DNA from: Actinomyces sp. oral taxon 170 str. F0386
GTDB taxonomy: Bacteria; Actinomycetota; Actinomycetes; Actinomycetales; Actinomycetaceae
Assembly: GCF_000195595.1 (NCBI RefSeq)
Contig: NZ_GL882539.1
Span: 59,124-123,123, forward strand
Direction of reading: 5' to 3'
DNA length: 64,000 nt
The position numbers and the translations under genes were made by a program. The notes under the pieces were generated by a model. It made no database searches, was not told the DNA's origin, and saw only the letters and a program-made list of their open reading frames with translations. Shown here piece by piece: positions 49,605-58,963 of this stretch. The first letter of the stretch is position 1. Each line of letters opens with the position of its first letter.

Positions 49605-49610
49605 GCTGCC

Positions 49611-50420
49611 ATGCGCCTGGCCACCTGGAACGTCAACTCCATCCGCACCCGCGTCGACCGCGTCCTGGCATTCCTGGAGCGCGAGGACGTGGACGCCCTG
49701 GCGATGCAGGAGATCAAGTGCCGCCCCGACCAGTTCCCGGTCGAGCCCTTCGAGGCGGCCGGCTACCGGCTGGCAATCCACGGGCTCAACCAGTGGAACG
49801 GGGTGGCGATCGCCTCGCGCGTAGGACTCGACGACGTCGCCACCTCCTTCCCGGGCCAGCCCGGCTGGGCGGCCAAGTCCGAGGCCGAGCCAGTCGTTGA
49901 GGCGCGGGCGCTCGGGGCGACGGTGGGCGCAGCGTCGGAGGCGAGGCCGGTGCGCCTGTGGAGCCTGTACGTGCCCAACGGCCGCGAGCTCACCCACCCG
50001 CACTACACCTACAAGCTCGACTGGCTGCGGGCGCTGCGCGACGACGTCGCCACCTGGCTGAGGGCCGAGCCGGATCTGCCGCTGGCGCTGGTAGGTGACT
50101 GGAACGTGGCACCGAAGGACGAGGACGTGTGGGACATGAGCGTCTTCGAGGGCGCCACCCACGTCTCAGCACCGGAGCGCGAGGCCTTCGCCGCCTTCGC
50201 CGAAACGGGCATGCACGAGGTCACGCGCGAGCGGGTCACCAACTACACGTACTGGGACTACCAGAAGCTGCGCTTCCCGAGGAACGAGGGCATGCGCATC
50301 GACTTCGTCTACGCCTCGCAGGCCCTGGCCGACCGCGTCACCGGCGCCGCCATCGACCGCAACGAGCGCAAGGGCAAGGGCGCCTCCGACCATGTCCCCG
50401 TCATCGTCGAGGTCGACTGA
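49611..50420 (+). CDS. xth: Exodeoxyribonuclease III
   Basis: AP endonuclease and 3'-5' exonuclease of base-excision repair. 269 residues. MRLATWNVNSIRTRVDRVL at the N-terminus holds the Asn ligand, MQEIKC (about 36-41) the metal-binding Glu, GDWNVAP (about 162-168) the catalytic Asp-Asn, and GASDHVPVIVEVD at the end the catalytic Asp-His. Leaderless start. Divergent from the SDR gene. Confidence 0.96.
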   Translation: MRLATWNVNSIRTRVDRVLAFLEREDVDALAMQEIKCRPDQFPVEPFEAAGYRLAIHGLNQWNGVAIASRVGLDDVATSFPGQPGWAAKSEAEPVVEARALGATVGAASEARPVRLWSLYVPNGRELTHPHYTYKLDWLRALRDDVATWLRAEPDLPLALVGDWNVAPKDEDVWDMSVFEGATHVSAPEREAFAAFAETGMHEVTRERVTNYTYWDYQKLRFPRNEGMRIDFVYASQALADRVTGAAIDRNERKGKGASDHVPVIVEVD

Positions 50421-50598
50421 GGCCAGGAACCGCAGCCGGGCGAACGTGGCTTGACAGCCGCCGTATCGCTGCCCCCTGTTGCACGAGGACATGCCACCAG
50501 CAGTAGCGCCGCACAACCGACGAATCAGTCAGAATATTTCGTGAATATTTGTGTAAAAATATGACGTTAACTGCTTTATTCTGCCGAATTTAGAGCCA

Positions 50599-50604
50599 TA
50601 TCAT
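50599..50604 (+). promoter_or_regulatory. -10 hexamer TATCAT of leaderless promoter for the gene at 50611
   Basis: TATCAT, 6 nt before ATG 50611, in an AT-rich stretch (about 50525-50605) that is exceptional for this genome. Confidence 0.6.
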
Positions 50605-50610
50605 CACCGT

Positions 50611-51336
50611 ATGAATATGCCGAAGCAGCCTGTCACCCGGCGCAACGCCATCATTCTCTCCTCCCTCCCGATCCTCGCACTGACCGCCTGCTCGGGACAG
50701 CACGCCACCTCCGAACCCACCCCGCAGCCAACGACGGCCCCACCCAGCCAGGCACCCAGCACCCCTCCCTCCACACCTCCCACCCCGACTCCGACGCAGG
50801 CCCCCACCCCTTCCTCAACGACCAGTACCGCAGCAGTCGGCCCGTCAATGACGTCGACGAGTGCCACTGACGGCAGCACACCCCCGGGGCCCGCATCCGC
50901 AACAGGGGTACCCATGAACACTCAGGGACGAGACCTGACCCTCGGAGACTTTTTCAATCCCTCGGAGTCTCTCAAGGAAGACCTCTACAACGTTGCCACA
51001 ACCAGCAAGACAAAAGGAATCGGGGCATATCTGAGAGATAGCGACGGGGTGCAAGCAGAGCTTCGCCTGGAGAACCGATTCACCAAGCTCACCTTCAAAG
51101 CCGGCCAGGCAAACGACTCAAAGTCCTCAGACCTCATTCTGCGGGTAGCCACCTACAAGGACGGCAAAAACGACCAGCTCATCGACGTCCTCTTCAACGA
51201 AATCAAACCAGTCGAGATTGACGTATCGAATGTCAACGCACTGAAGATCGACCTCATACCACTCGACCAGAACGGGAAAAAATTCTTCGGATCGAACTCC
51301 TTGACCGGCGTTATGTTCGACATGCGCCTAGAGTAA
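50611..51336 (+). CDS. Lipoprotein with NPCBM-like C-terminal domain
   Basis: 241 residues. Signal with twin-arginine-like VTRRNAIIL and lipobox LTAC (Cys about 27). A Thr/Pro/Ser-rich linker (about 35-105) is followed by a beta-sandwich-like domain (about 110-241). Its pattern AYLRDSDGVQAELRLENRFT, then FKAGQAND, then LILRVATYKDGK and VEIDVSNVNALKIDL resembles NPCBM/NEW2 carbohydrate-binding modules. So a surface, wall- or glycan-binding role is suggested, not shown. Followed 13 bp later by another exported protein, with which it probably forms an operon. Leaderless start. Confidence 0.8.
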   Translation: MNMPKQPVTRRNAIILSSLPILALTACSGQHATSEPTPQPTTAPPSQAPSTPPSTPPTPTPTQAPTPSSTTSTAAVGPSMTSTSATDGSTPPGPASATGVPMNTQGRDLTLGDFFNPSESLKEDLYNVATTSKTKGIGAYLRDSDGVQAELRLENRFTKLTFKAGQANDSKSSDLILRVATYKDGKNDQLIDVLFNEIKPVEIDVSNVNALKIDLIPLDQNGKKFFGSNSLTGVMFDMRLE

Positions 51337-51349
51337 GCGTGGATACCCC

Positions 51350-52183
51350 ATGAACCTCCTTACGCTCCTTCACAAAACCACGCATGCAGACACCTCTAAG
51401 AAAGAGCGAACCCCCCTTTCCAGGTCCGACAAGATTGGCTTAGCAACTGCAGTAATCGCACTGCCAGGCATGCTCGCAGCATCCCTGGCAGTCGCAAACC
51501 ACTTCGGATTCCCTCCTTTTCCAAGTCCCGAAAATCAAACACAGCACATCGGCTCTACGACTATCGGCAGCAGAAATCCACAATCGCCTACCTCCTCATC
51601 GGACGCCGAAACTTCACCCACGAAGGAGCTTTCAGGCTGCTACGACGGTGATACTCCGACACCGTGCGGCTCGCCGCACTCGCGGGAGGTGTTCTCCAAA
51701 CCTGCTGGCGTCTCTTGCGATGAGACCTCACTCATTTTGTACATGGGCGGAGTCGCCGGCGTCGATCTCCTCGGCTCCGGCATCGACGTCACATTCTTCA
51801 AGAACGCGGACGACCTGTGCGTCGTCGAGAGGACATCGGGAATGCCGAACGTGTCTCTCAAAGACATCTGGACGGTCGACAACGACCACAACGGCTACAA
51901 GGACGGCGGCAACTTCCGTCGGTGCTTCAACCGCCAGGGTCAGCCAACCTCCTGCGATACCGACCACGCCTCAGAGGAGTTCTTCGACGCACCGACCGAC
52001 GTCGACTGCGGCAAGAAGTATGAGGAGTTCTCCGGGCGGCCGGTCGACCGCAGCATCCGGGTGAGCCAGTCGTCCAGCAGAGGCAATATCGTCTGCCGCG
52101 CGGAGGTGCAGGTGAGCACCGACAGGCTGACCGCATCGGTCCGCGACCTCGAGAACGCCTCCCTCCCCATCAAGCAGGGCTAG
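51350..52183 (+). CDS. Membrane-anchored protein with duplicated four-Cys (Septum_form-like) domain
   Basis: 277 residues. Cytoplasmic basic N-tail, one helix (about 30-50), Ser/Thr/Pro linker (about 55-92), then two tandem extracytoplasmic units. Unit 1 has C97, C106, H110, C123, C157; unit 2 has C192, C202, H206, C220, C249. The shared pattern is C(Y/F)...PxxCxxxHxxE(V/E)F, like the Septum_form domain, so two disulfide-stabilised repeats are likely. Function unknown. No Shine-Dalgarno; it begins 13 nt after the NPCBM-like gene. Its 3' end overlaps the convergent serine hydrolase gene by 14 bp. Confidence 0.78.
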   Translation: MNLLTLLHKTTHADTSKKERTPLSRSDKIGLATAVIALPGMLAASLAVANHFGFPPFPSPENQTQHIGSTTIGSRNPQSPTSSSDAETSPTKELSGCYDGDTPTPCGSPHSREVFSKPAGVSCDETSLILYMGGVAGVDLLGSGIDVTFFKNADDLCVVERTSGMPNVSLKDIWTVDNDHNGYKDGGNFRRCFNRQGQPTSCDTDHASEEFFDAPTDVDCGKKYEEFSGRPVDRSIRVSQSSSRGNIVCRAEVQVSTDRLTASVRDLENASLPIKQG

Positions 52184-53051
52184 GCGTCTGCAGAGCCAGG
52201 ATCTGGTCGCCCAGCGCGGGCCACGTCCTGCGGTGGACCGGCCCGAAGGGCTCGGCCCCCAGGAAGGCGGCCTGGCGCCCGGCGACCGGATCCACCCAGA
52301 TGAAGGAGCCGGACTGACCGAAGTGCCCGAAGGTCCTCGGACTGTTGCCCTTCCCGGTCCAGTGCGGGGACTTGTTGCCACGCACCTCCACCCCCAGGCC
52401 GAAGGGGTTGGGGGCCTGGCGTCCATAACCGGGTAGGACGCCGTCGAGGCCGGGCAGGACCGGCGTGCGGGCCCGCTCCGCGAGCGCCGACGAGACGAGC
52501 CTCGGGGCTGCCAGCTCGCGGGCGAACAGGGACAGGTCACGGGCGCTGCCCTCTCCGGAGTGGGCGGGCGAGCCGGGGATGAGGACGCTGGCCATTCCCA
52601 GGGGCTCGAGCACCGTGGTCTCCACCCAGGTCTCCAGGGGTGTGCCGGTGGCCTCCTCAAGCCGCTCCCCCAGGATCTCGATGCCGCGATTGGAATAGAT
52701 GCGGCGCGTGCCCGGAGCGGCCAGCCGCTCGTCGGAGTCGACCGCGATCCCAGAGGAGTGGGACAACAGGTGGGCGATGGTCGCACCGTCGGGAGCGGGC
52801 GGGCCCGCGGGGGCCTCCAGGTCCAGCAGCCCCCGGTCGACGGCGACCAGGGCGGACCAGGCGACGATCGGCTTGGTGACCGAGGCGAGGGGGAAGATCT
52901 CGTCGACGTCGCCGGCCTCGTGGAGCACGCCGATATCGGTCACCGGCGAGCCGGTGACCGTCCCGGTGACCACGAGCGCGGTTGGGAAGGGGAAGTCGGC
53001 CAGCGCTGGCAGGACAGAGGCATCCGTCTGAGAGGTGTCCGGGGTCGTCAT
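52170..53051 (-). CDS. Serine hydrolase, beta-lactamase/penicillin-binding-protein fold
   Basis: 293 residues, class C beta-lactamase/esterase family. The SxxK nucleophile motif is ASVTKP (about 54-59), the YxN motif is YSN (about 117-119), and HFGQSG near the C-terminus matches the KTG/HxG-type third motif. There is no signal peptide, so it is probably cytoplasmic: an esterase or peptidase rather than an antibiotic-resistance enzyme. ATG 53051 is chosen for AGGAGG upstream. Convergent overlap with the four-Cys gene. Confidence 0.86.
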   Translation of the reverse strand: MTTPDTSQTDASVLPALADFPFPTALVVTGTVTGSPVTDIGVLHEAGDVDEIFPLASVTKPIVAWSALVAVDRGLLDLEAPAGPPAPDGATIAHLLSHSSGIAVDSDERLAAPGTRRIYSNRGIEILGERLEEATGTPLETWVETTVLEPLGMASVLIPGSPAHSGEGSARDLSLFARELAAPRLVSSALAERARTPVLPGLDGVLPGYGRQAPNPFGLGVEVRGNKSPHWTGKGNSPRTFGHFGQSGSFIWVDPVAGRQAAFLGAEPFGPVHRRTWPALGDQILALQTPSPA

Positions 53052-53256
53052 CGCTCCTCCTGGCCAGGATCGTGTCTCGACGCGGGAGGCCGTGCTCCCT
53101 CGGGACCGTACCTTACGCCGGGGCCGGGCCATCGGGGCCGGCCGTCAGGCGTCAGGCACGGTCGCGGGCGCAGACCGCCCAGGATCGGGCCGGCCCGACG
53201 GCGCACGGTGCGTCATGATCCTGCGATTCACCTCCGCTCGCGAGAGGATCGGGGCG

Positions 53257-54045
53257 ATGCCCTTCTACCACCGCCCGCCCGCCGACCGCGGCCCGCTGCG
53301 CCCCCGCTCCCCCATGGTTCCCAGCCAGGCGACGGCGCCGCCCACACCCGCCGAGATGGCCGAGGCCGTCGGTGTCGGCTACGCCGTCGTCGACCTGGAG
53401 ACCACGGGCCTGTCCCCCACGACGGACTCGATCCTGGAGGTCGCGCTCGTGCTCACCGACGCCGCCGGGCGGGTCGAGCGCAGCTGGTCCACACTCATCG
53501 ATCCCGGCGCGGGCGTGGACGTCGGCCCCACCCGCATTCACGGACTCGTCGCCGAGGAGCTCAGCGGGGCGCCCGGGCTCGACGACGTCGCCGACCTGCT
53601 GGTGGCCGACCTGGCCGGGCGGGCGGTGGTGGCCCACAACGCCCGCTTCGACGTCGGCTTCCTGACCCAGGCACTGGGGGCACGGGGGCTGCTGGACCGC
53701 GGCGCGCGAGTGCCGCGGGTGTGCACGATGGAGTGGGCGCGCCACTTCATGACGACGCCGTCACGCCGGCTGACCACGTGCTGCGAGGTGGCCGGGGTGG
53801 AGATCGGCCGCCACCACAACGCGCTCGACGACGCCCTGGCCGCCGCAGGCCTGCTGCGCCACTACCTGGAGGTGGGGAGGCAGCGCGGCGAGGAACCGGT
53901 GGCCTGGGCCGGAGCGCTGCTCGATGCCCACCGCTTCAGCGGCTGGCACTGGGACGCGGCGAGGGCGCAGGCCGGCGTCGAGCTCCTCACGGCGCGCACC
54001 ACGCCCGGTGCCGAGCGGGCCCGCCCCGGGTCTCAGGCCTCCTGA
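53257..54045 (+). CDS. DEDDh 3'-5' exonuclease (DnaQ-like)
   Basis: 262 residues. The exonuclease motifs are VVDLETTGLSP (ExoI, about 43-53), HNARFDVGFL (ExoII, about 129-138) and HHNALDDALAA (ExoIII with His, about 188-198). Comparable to the epsilon proofreading subunit, but single-domain with a C-terminal helical tail; likely a repair or maturation exonuclease. ATG 53257 is preferred over 53215 because AGAGGA lies upstream and the extra residues show no similarity. Its stop overlaps the convergent gene by 13 bp. Confidence 0.88.
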   Translation: MPFYHRPPADRGPLRPRSPMVPSQATAPPTPAEMAEAVGVGYAVVDLETTGLSPTTDSILEVALVLTDAAGRVERSWSTLIDPGAGVDVGPTRIHGLVAEELSGAPGLDDVADLLVADLAGRAVVAHNARFDVGFLTQALGARGLLDRGARVPRVCTMEWARHFMTTPSRRLTTCCEVAGVEIGRHHNALDDALAAAGLLRHYLEVGRQRGEEPVAWAGALLDAHRFSGWHWDAARAQAGVELLTARTTPGAERARPGSQAS

Positions 54046-55160
54046 GCATCCTCACCCAGGGAGACGAGGAAGCCGTCGTCGTCCACGGCCACCCCGGAGA
54101 CAGCGGTGACCAGGACGGTGGCGAGCTCCTCGACCAGGTCCCGGGCCGTCTGACGCTCGCGGCGCCGGGATCGGGAGACCACCTCGGCGTAGGCGTCGGC
54201 CTGGTCCTGGGGGATCCAACGCAGGTCGTATGACAGGACCGCCCCGCGCGCCCACGGCTCGCCGCGCACGGCCAGCGGCAGCCCGTCCGTGGCGCCGGCG
54301 CGCACCTCGATACGGCCCCAGCCCTCGTGCTCGGGGTCGACCGGTGACACCACCGCGTAGCCGTCGCGCAGCTCCTCGATGACGTTGCCGGTGGCGGCGG
54401 CGACGATCTCCTGACGCATCGTGTCCTGGCGGATCTTCTCCGAGCCGCGCCAGGCCTTCTCGAAGACCTCCGGACCGATGCGCTCCACAAGGCTCTCCAG
54501 CTGCTCGGGGTCGATGGCATCCAGTCCGACGGCGCCCCGGGGCTGAACGGCCTCCAGCGCCGCGGTCGCCTCAGGGGCCACGGGCCGCAGGACGGCCACC
54601 AGGTCCTCCGGACCGAGCCACACCGGGGCGTAGACCGTCAGGGAGGCGGAGACCTCGGGGCTGGGCTCGACCAGGACCGGGTCCTCCTTGTCCCCGCCGG
54701 GGATGAGGCGCAGAGCGCCGGCCAGACGCCGGGCGATGGCGCGCAGGCGGGTGAGGGCCACCAGCTCGGCTCCCGTGGGCTGAGCCTTGGGGAAGGCGTC
54801 GGAGAGCGGATCCAGGCCGGCGAGCTCGGCCGGCAAGGCACCGGCTCGAATGCGGGGACAGTCCAGGATCATCAGCTGCGTGGTCCACTCCGGCGCACCC
54901 AGGAGGCGGCGCATCTCGGCATCGACCTTCCAGGGCCCCAGCAGGGAGACCCCAGGGAAGAGCTGGAGGCTGGAGACGCCCACCCAGCCGGCCTGGATGT
55001 CCTGGGACAGGGCGAGGGCCTCGACCTCGTCGGGGGCGACGTCGTCGGCCAGGAGCAGGACGTGGTTGGTGTCCAGCAGCCCGACCGGCAGCATCGAGGA
55101 GGCCGTGAAGGTGCCGGTGTCGGTGGGCAGGGAGACGGCGAAGTCGGTCGAGTCGCTCAT
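54033..55160 (-). CDS. Conserved-looking protein of unknown function coupled to dcd
   Basis: 375 residues, no signal peptide, no membrane segment. I do not recognise it. It is acidic, with a mixed alpha/beta look; distinctive strings are [29 protein letters not shown] and [18 protein letters not shown]. Its ATG overlaps the dcd stop in ATGA, so it is translated with dCTP deaminase. AGGAG precedes the start. It ends by convergent overlap with the exonuclease gene. Coupling points to nucleotide metabolism, but nothing else supports that. Confidence 0.8.
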   Translation of the reverse strand: MSDSTDFAVSLPTDTGTFTASSMLPVGLLDTNHVLLLADDVAPDEVEALALSQDIQAGWVGVSSLQLFPGVSLLGPWKVDAEMRRLLGAPEWTTQLMILDCPRIRAGALPAELAGLDPLSDAFPKAQPTGAELVALTRLRAIARRLAGALRLIPGGDKEDPVLVEPSPEVSASLTVYAPVWLGPEDLVAVLRPVAPEATAALEAVQPRGAVGLDAIDPEQLESLVERIGPEVFEKAWRGSEKIRQDTMRQEIVAAATGNVIEELRDGYAVVSPVDPEHEGWGRIEVRAGATDGLPLAVRGEPWARGAVLSYDLRWIPQDQADAYAEVVSRSRRRERQTARDLVEELATVLVTAVSGVAVDDDGFLVSLGEDAQEA

Positions 55161-55792
55161 GCGTGCTTCTCCTGGAAGACGGGACCGGCGCCGTCGGCGG
55201 GGGCCGCCGGGGCGTCGGGGATACGGGTGCGGTGGAAGGACTGGTGGGAGCGGGAGGCGGTCGGTCCGCGCTGTCCCTGGTAGCGCGAGCCGGTGGCGCC
55301 CGAGCCGTAGGGCGCCTGGGCGGGGCTGGACAGGCGGAAGAAGCACAGCTGCCCCACCTTCATCCCCGGCCAGAGCTTGATGGGCATGGTGGCCGTGTTG
55401 GACAGCTCCAGGGTGACGTGCCCGGTGAAGCCGGGGTCGATGAAGCCGGCGGTGGAGTGGGTGAGCAGGCCCAGACGCCCCAGGCTGGACTTGCCCTCCA
55501 GACGGGCGGCGACGTCGTCGGGCAGGGTGATGCGCTCGTAGGTGGCGCCCAGGACGAATTCGCCGGGGTGCAGGACGAAGGGCTCGTCGCCGCCGACGTC
55601 GACCAGGTGGGTCAGCCCCTCCTGGTCGGCGGCCGGGTCGATGACCGGGTAGCGGTGGTTGTCGAAGAGACGGAACCAGCGGTCCAGGCGCACGTCGATG
55701 GAGGCCGGCTGGATCATCTCGGGGTCGTAGGGGTCGAGGACGACCCGTCCGGCGTCGAGCTCGGTGCGGATATCGCGGTCTGAGAGCAGCAC
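55157..55792 (-). CDS. dcd: dCTP deaminase, probably the bifunctional dUTP-forming/dUMP-forming type
   Basis: 211 residues. Makes the dUMP precursor for thymidylate by deaminating dCTP; in Mycobacterium-type enzymes the same site also hydrolyses dUTP. N-terminal [17 protein letters not shown], the core [17 protein letters not shown] (about 111-127) with the catalytic Glu and Arg, then [16 protein letters not shown]. The last 20 residues, rich in Ser, Arg and Pro, extend past the usual end. First gene of a coupled pair with the unknown gene at 54033. Confidence 0.95.
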   Translation of the reverse strand: MLLSDRDIRTELDAGRVVLDPYDPEMIQPASIDVRLDRWFRLFDNHRYPVIDPAADQEGLTHLVDVGGDEPFVLHPGEFVLGATYERITLPDDVAARLEGKSSLGRLGLLTHSTAGFIDPGFTGHVTLELSNTATMPIKLWPGMKVGQLCFFRLSSPAQAPYGSGATGSRYQGQRGPTASRSHQSFHRTRIPDAPAAPADGAGPVFQEKHA

Positions 55793-55915
55793 GGGCTCGA
55801 TTGTGCCAGGTCCGCACAGCGATTGGACATCGGCGGAGAGTCACACGACCCGGGACGCCGAGGTCCTCAACAGCGGCGCGGCCCGAGGCCGGTCCGGCGA
55901 CCTCTCCGACGGTGA

Positions 55916-56410
55916 TCAGTTACTCAGCGGCATGCCGTCTGCGTCGATGCCCCATGGCGGCTCGCCCGGATGAGCCGTCAGAAGGAGAATTCCCTCGATG
56001 ATGCTCCAGATGGCGATCGGGATGATGAGGAAACCGCAGCTGAATAACGTGCCCAGGAGCTGGAAGAGGCCCTTGCCCGTGTAACCGAGGTAGAAGTTGT
56101 GGATCCCTAGGGTTCCGAGGAACAGAGCCAGGATGCCGGCAGCCACCTTCGACTTGCCCCGGTACGCCGGCGGGCCGTAACCGGGGTAGGGCCCGTATCC
56201 GGGCGGCGCGCCGTATCCGGGACCGTACCCCGGTGGTGGAGCGTAGCCGCCCTGCGGGCCATACCCCGGCTGCGGGCCGAAACCGGGCTGCCCGGCGTTG
56301 GGCGGGCACTCACCGCCGGGGTACTCCCCCGCGGAGGAGCCCGAGGGCAGCACCGGCACATCCGAATGGAGACCCGTGGCGGGATCGTAGGGATTGGTCG
56401 GATAGGTCAT
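55916..56410 (-). CDS. TM2-domain protein with Gly/Tyr/Pro repeat tail
   Basis: 164 residues. The N-terminal half is a GYGP-type repeat region (about 40-85). The TM2 domain follows (about 86-145): KSKVAAGILALFLGTLGIH, NFYLGYTGKG, and LIIPIAIWSIIEGILLL, two helices joined by the NFYLG turn. TM2 proteins are small inner-membrane proteins of unknown role. Start ATG 56410, with a weak GGTGAG upstream. Confidence 0.88.
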   Translation of the reverse strand: MTYPTNPYDPATGLHSDVPVLPSGSSAGEYPGGECPPNAGQPGFGPQPGYGPQGGYAPPPGYGPGYGAPPGYGPYPGYGPPAYRGKSKVAAGILALFLGTLGIHNFYLGYTGKGLFQLLGTLFSCGFLIIPIAIWSIIEGILLLTAHPGEPPWGIDADGMPLSN

Positions 56411-56612
56411 GTACTCACCACATGCGTCGAAGTGTCCGAACGATCTCTGCGAGTGTAACGGGAGGAGGGCACCGCCGACACGGCCTGTACGTCGGGACCC
56501 GGTACGGAACCAGAACCGGGACGGCGAGCGGGTCTGAGCCCGATTTGCGCAGACGGCCGGAGTCTGGGTTAGACTTCCGCACGCACCTGGGACGCACGTC
56601 CACCGGTGCCAC

Positions 56613-56686
56613 GCGGGTGTAGTTCAATGGTAGAACTTCAGCTTCCCAAGCTGACAGCGCGGGTTCGATTCCCGTCACCCGCTCCA
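56613..56686 (+). tRNA. glyU: tRNA-Gly (anticodon CCC)
   Basis: Acceptor stem GCGGGTG pairs with CACCCGC; the anticodon stem TCAGC/GCTGA encloses the loop TTCCCAA, so the anticodon is CCC, reading GGG. The T arm GCGGG-TTCGATT-CCCGT is intact and CCA is encoded. It closely resembles the bacterial glyU tRNA. Confidence 0.95.
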
Positions 56687-56940
56687 TCTGCACGTCACTC
56701 TGGACACAAAGACTCCTGGCCTGGCCGGGAGGTGTCCGGGGTGGCGTTCTTGCTGTTCCAGGGCGGTCGTGGTGGAGATGACATCCGTGCGGGCTCCTCG
56801 GGACGAGGGATTGATTGAGCACCGCTCATCGTCATGACGGGGCCCGCCCCCATCCCAGCGACACGCCATCCCTGTCAAACCGGCCCAGGCACCCTCACCC
56901 ACCAATTCGCCGATCCCTGGACGGCTTAGCGACCCATCTC

Positions 56941-56946
56941 TATACT
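56941..56946 (+). promoter_or_regulatory. -10 hexamer TATACT of leaderless promoter for the osmC-type gene
   Basis: TATACT, 6 nt before GTG 56953. A CTGGAC at 56917-56922 could be the -35 (18-bp spacer). Confidence 0.65.
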
Positions 56947-56952
56947 TTTTGT

Positions 56953-57429
56953 GTGGCAGATCACGAATATTCCGTATGTGTGGAGTGGACAGGCAACCTG
57001 GGTACGGGTACGTCCGGATACCGCACCTACTCGCGCAACCATGATGTCCGGGGAACCACCGCCGACCTGTCGGTGATCCACGGATCGGCAGATCCTGCGT
57101 TCCGAGGGGACGCTGACAGGTGGAACCCGGAACAGCTTCTGCTCGCCTCACTCTCGCAGTGCCACATGCTGTGGTACCTCCACCTCGCAGCAGACGCGGG
57201 CGTCACCGTCACCGCCTACTCAGACACCCCTACCGGCATCATGGTCGAGCATCCAGGCGGAACTGGGGAATTCACTTCAGCAACCCTTCGCCCCACAGTG
57301 ACCATTGCTCCCGGCAATGATCCTGAGCGTGCAGCCGCACTGCACGACCGAGCCGCCGAGCACTGCTTCATTGCCCGATCAGTGAACTTCCCAGTCCACC
57401 ACGAAGCCGTCATCACGACTGAGCAATAG
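56953..57429 (+). CDS. OsmC-family peroxidase-like protein
   Basis: 158 residues. The two redox cysteines of the OsmC/Ohr fold are in LASLSQCHMLWYL (about Cys 69) and AAEHCFIARSVNFPV (about Cys 132). Probably reduces organic hydroperoxides. GTG 56953 is chosen because TATACT sits 6 nt upstream (leaderless); the frame is open to 56815 without signals. Stands alone just downstream of tRNA-Gly. Confidence 0.9.
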   Translation: MADHEYSVCVEWTGNLGTGTSGYRTYSRNHDVRGTTADLSVIHGSADPAFRGDADRWNPEQLLLASLSQCHMLWYLHLAADAGVTVTAYSDTPTGIMVEHPGGTGEFTSATLRPTVTIAPGNDPERAAALHDRAAEHCFIARSVNFPVHHEAVITTEQ

Positions 57430-57556
57430 GAGGCGAGAAGGCACGGACGGTGGCATGAAGGATGTCTCGGTGAGGTCCCTCGCTCCTCCGCCCTTTACCT
57501 GTCCCCTCAGGGCGGCCCCGACGTTATCCGCCGGCGCCGCCCCGCGGCATCAGGAC

Positions 57557-58774
57557 TCAGGACAGGATGGCCTGCAGGTTCACCTGGGCGCTGCCCAGGA
57601 TGCCGGCGGGGTCGCCCCCGGCCAGCCCCGGCAGCTCGTTGTCGAAGGTGGCGATGACGTCGGACACCCCGGCCGCTGAGGGAACCGCCTGGGAGTACTC
57701 GACCCCGGCCAGGAAGGCCGCCTGGTCGGCGTGCTTGCCCTTCCAGGTCTCACCGGCCGGCTTACCGGCGGGGACCGTGCTCGCCGCGGTGGCCAGGGCC
57801 ACCTGCCGCTCGGCGGCGGTGAGGTACTCCACGAGCTTGATGGCGTCATCCTTGTGCTTGGAGGCCTCGACCACGCCATAGAAGGTGGGGAACTGCAGGG
57901 TCCCCTTGCCTCCGCTGCCGGCCGGCAGCTCGACCACCGTGTAGGAGACGCCCGAGTAGACATCCGCCAGGGTCTTCACGAGGGCCTCGGACTCCACCAC
58001 CATGGCGGCCTGTCCCTCGCCGAAGGCGTCCGCGGCCGACCCGGCAGACAGGTCCGCGCCCCAGCCGGCCGAGCCGGCGGACAGGAGGTTCTTGACCTGG
58101 GTCAGTCCCGCCACCGATCCCTCGGAGGAGGCCGTCGCCTGCGTGCCGTCGGCGCTGGTCAGCCCCCCACCGCCTTGAATCATGAAGGCGCCTGCGCGCG
58201 CGTAGGAGGCGTCCAGGGCCAGGCCGACGACGCCGTCGGACGTGAGCGTGGCGGCCACCTGCCCGAGCTGTTCCCAGGTGGTCGGGTAGTCGGACTCGCT
58301 CAGGCCCGCCGCCTGCCACAACGAGGTGTTGATGAACAGGGCGAGGGTGGAGACGTCCTTGGGCGCCGCGCTGATCCTCCCCTGCCGAGTGGCGCTCGTC
58401 AGCAGGGCGGGGTGGGCGTCCTTGACGGCGGGCGAGCCCTTGTCCCAGACGTGCAGGGAGCCGGCGTAGCTGGACAGCTGTGCCGGGTTCAGGACGACGA
58501 CGTCGACACTCGGGCTGGCCGTGATCCCACGGGCCAGCTCCTGGGAGACGTCGGAGACGGTCTTGACGTCCACCTCCACCTTGGTCTCCTTGGTGAAGGC
58601 CTCCACCGCCTTGGTCAGCTCCTCCGAGGCGGCCTCACCCGCGTCGGAGACGATGAGCGCCATCTTGCCCTCCTCGGTGGCCCCGTCCTGGGACGTCGAC
58701 GAGCAGGCGGCGAGTGTGGCCGAGACGGCCAGTCCCAGAGTGGTCAGGCCGAAGGCCCGGCGGGTCAGCATCAT
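57557..58774 (-). CDS. Orphan carbohydrate ABC substrate-binding lipoprotein
   Basis: 405 residues, solute-binding protein family 1. Twin-arginine-like signal TRRAFGL with lipobox LAAC (Cys about 25). VDVVVLNPAQLSSYAG and GEGQAAMVVESEALV are typical maltose-binding-like elements. No permease or ATPase is next to it, so it must use another system's channel or act in sensing. ATG 58774 follows AAGGAG; an adjacent second ATG at 58771 is equally possible. Confidence 0.88.
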   Translation of the reverse strand: MMLTRRAFGLTTLGLAVSATLAACSSTSQDGATEEGKMALIVSDAGEAASEELTKAVEAFTKETKVEVDVKTVSDVSQELARGITASPSVDVVVLNPAQLSSYAGSLHVWDKGSPAVKDAHPALLTSATRQGRISAAPKDVSTLALFINTSLWQAAGLSESDYPTTWEQLGQVAATLTSDGVVGLALDASYARAGAFMIQGGGGLTSADGTQATASSEGSVAGLTQVKNLLSAGSAGWGADLSAGSAADAFGEGQAAMVVESEALVKTLADVYSGVSYTVVELPAGSGGKGTLQFPTFYGVVEASKHKDDAIKLVEYLTAAERQVALATAASTVPAGKPAGETWKGKHADQAAFLAGVEYSQAVPSAAGVSDVIATFDNELPGLAGGDPAGILGSAQVNLQAILS

Positions 58775-58963
58775 GTGTTCTCCTTGAGGGAATCCCGGGG
58801 CGTCCGGGAGCGGGATGAGCCCCGACGACCGGCTGCGCACACGGGCGCGCAGTGACCGGCGTCGGGCGGGGACGGCGGGCGGGCCTGCGAGGCTCGACGT
58901 CGCCAGGACGAAGAGTAGGCCATCTTGGCCGCCGAGGCCGACCGCGGGGGACCGCCCCAGGCC

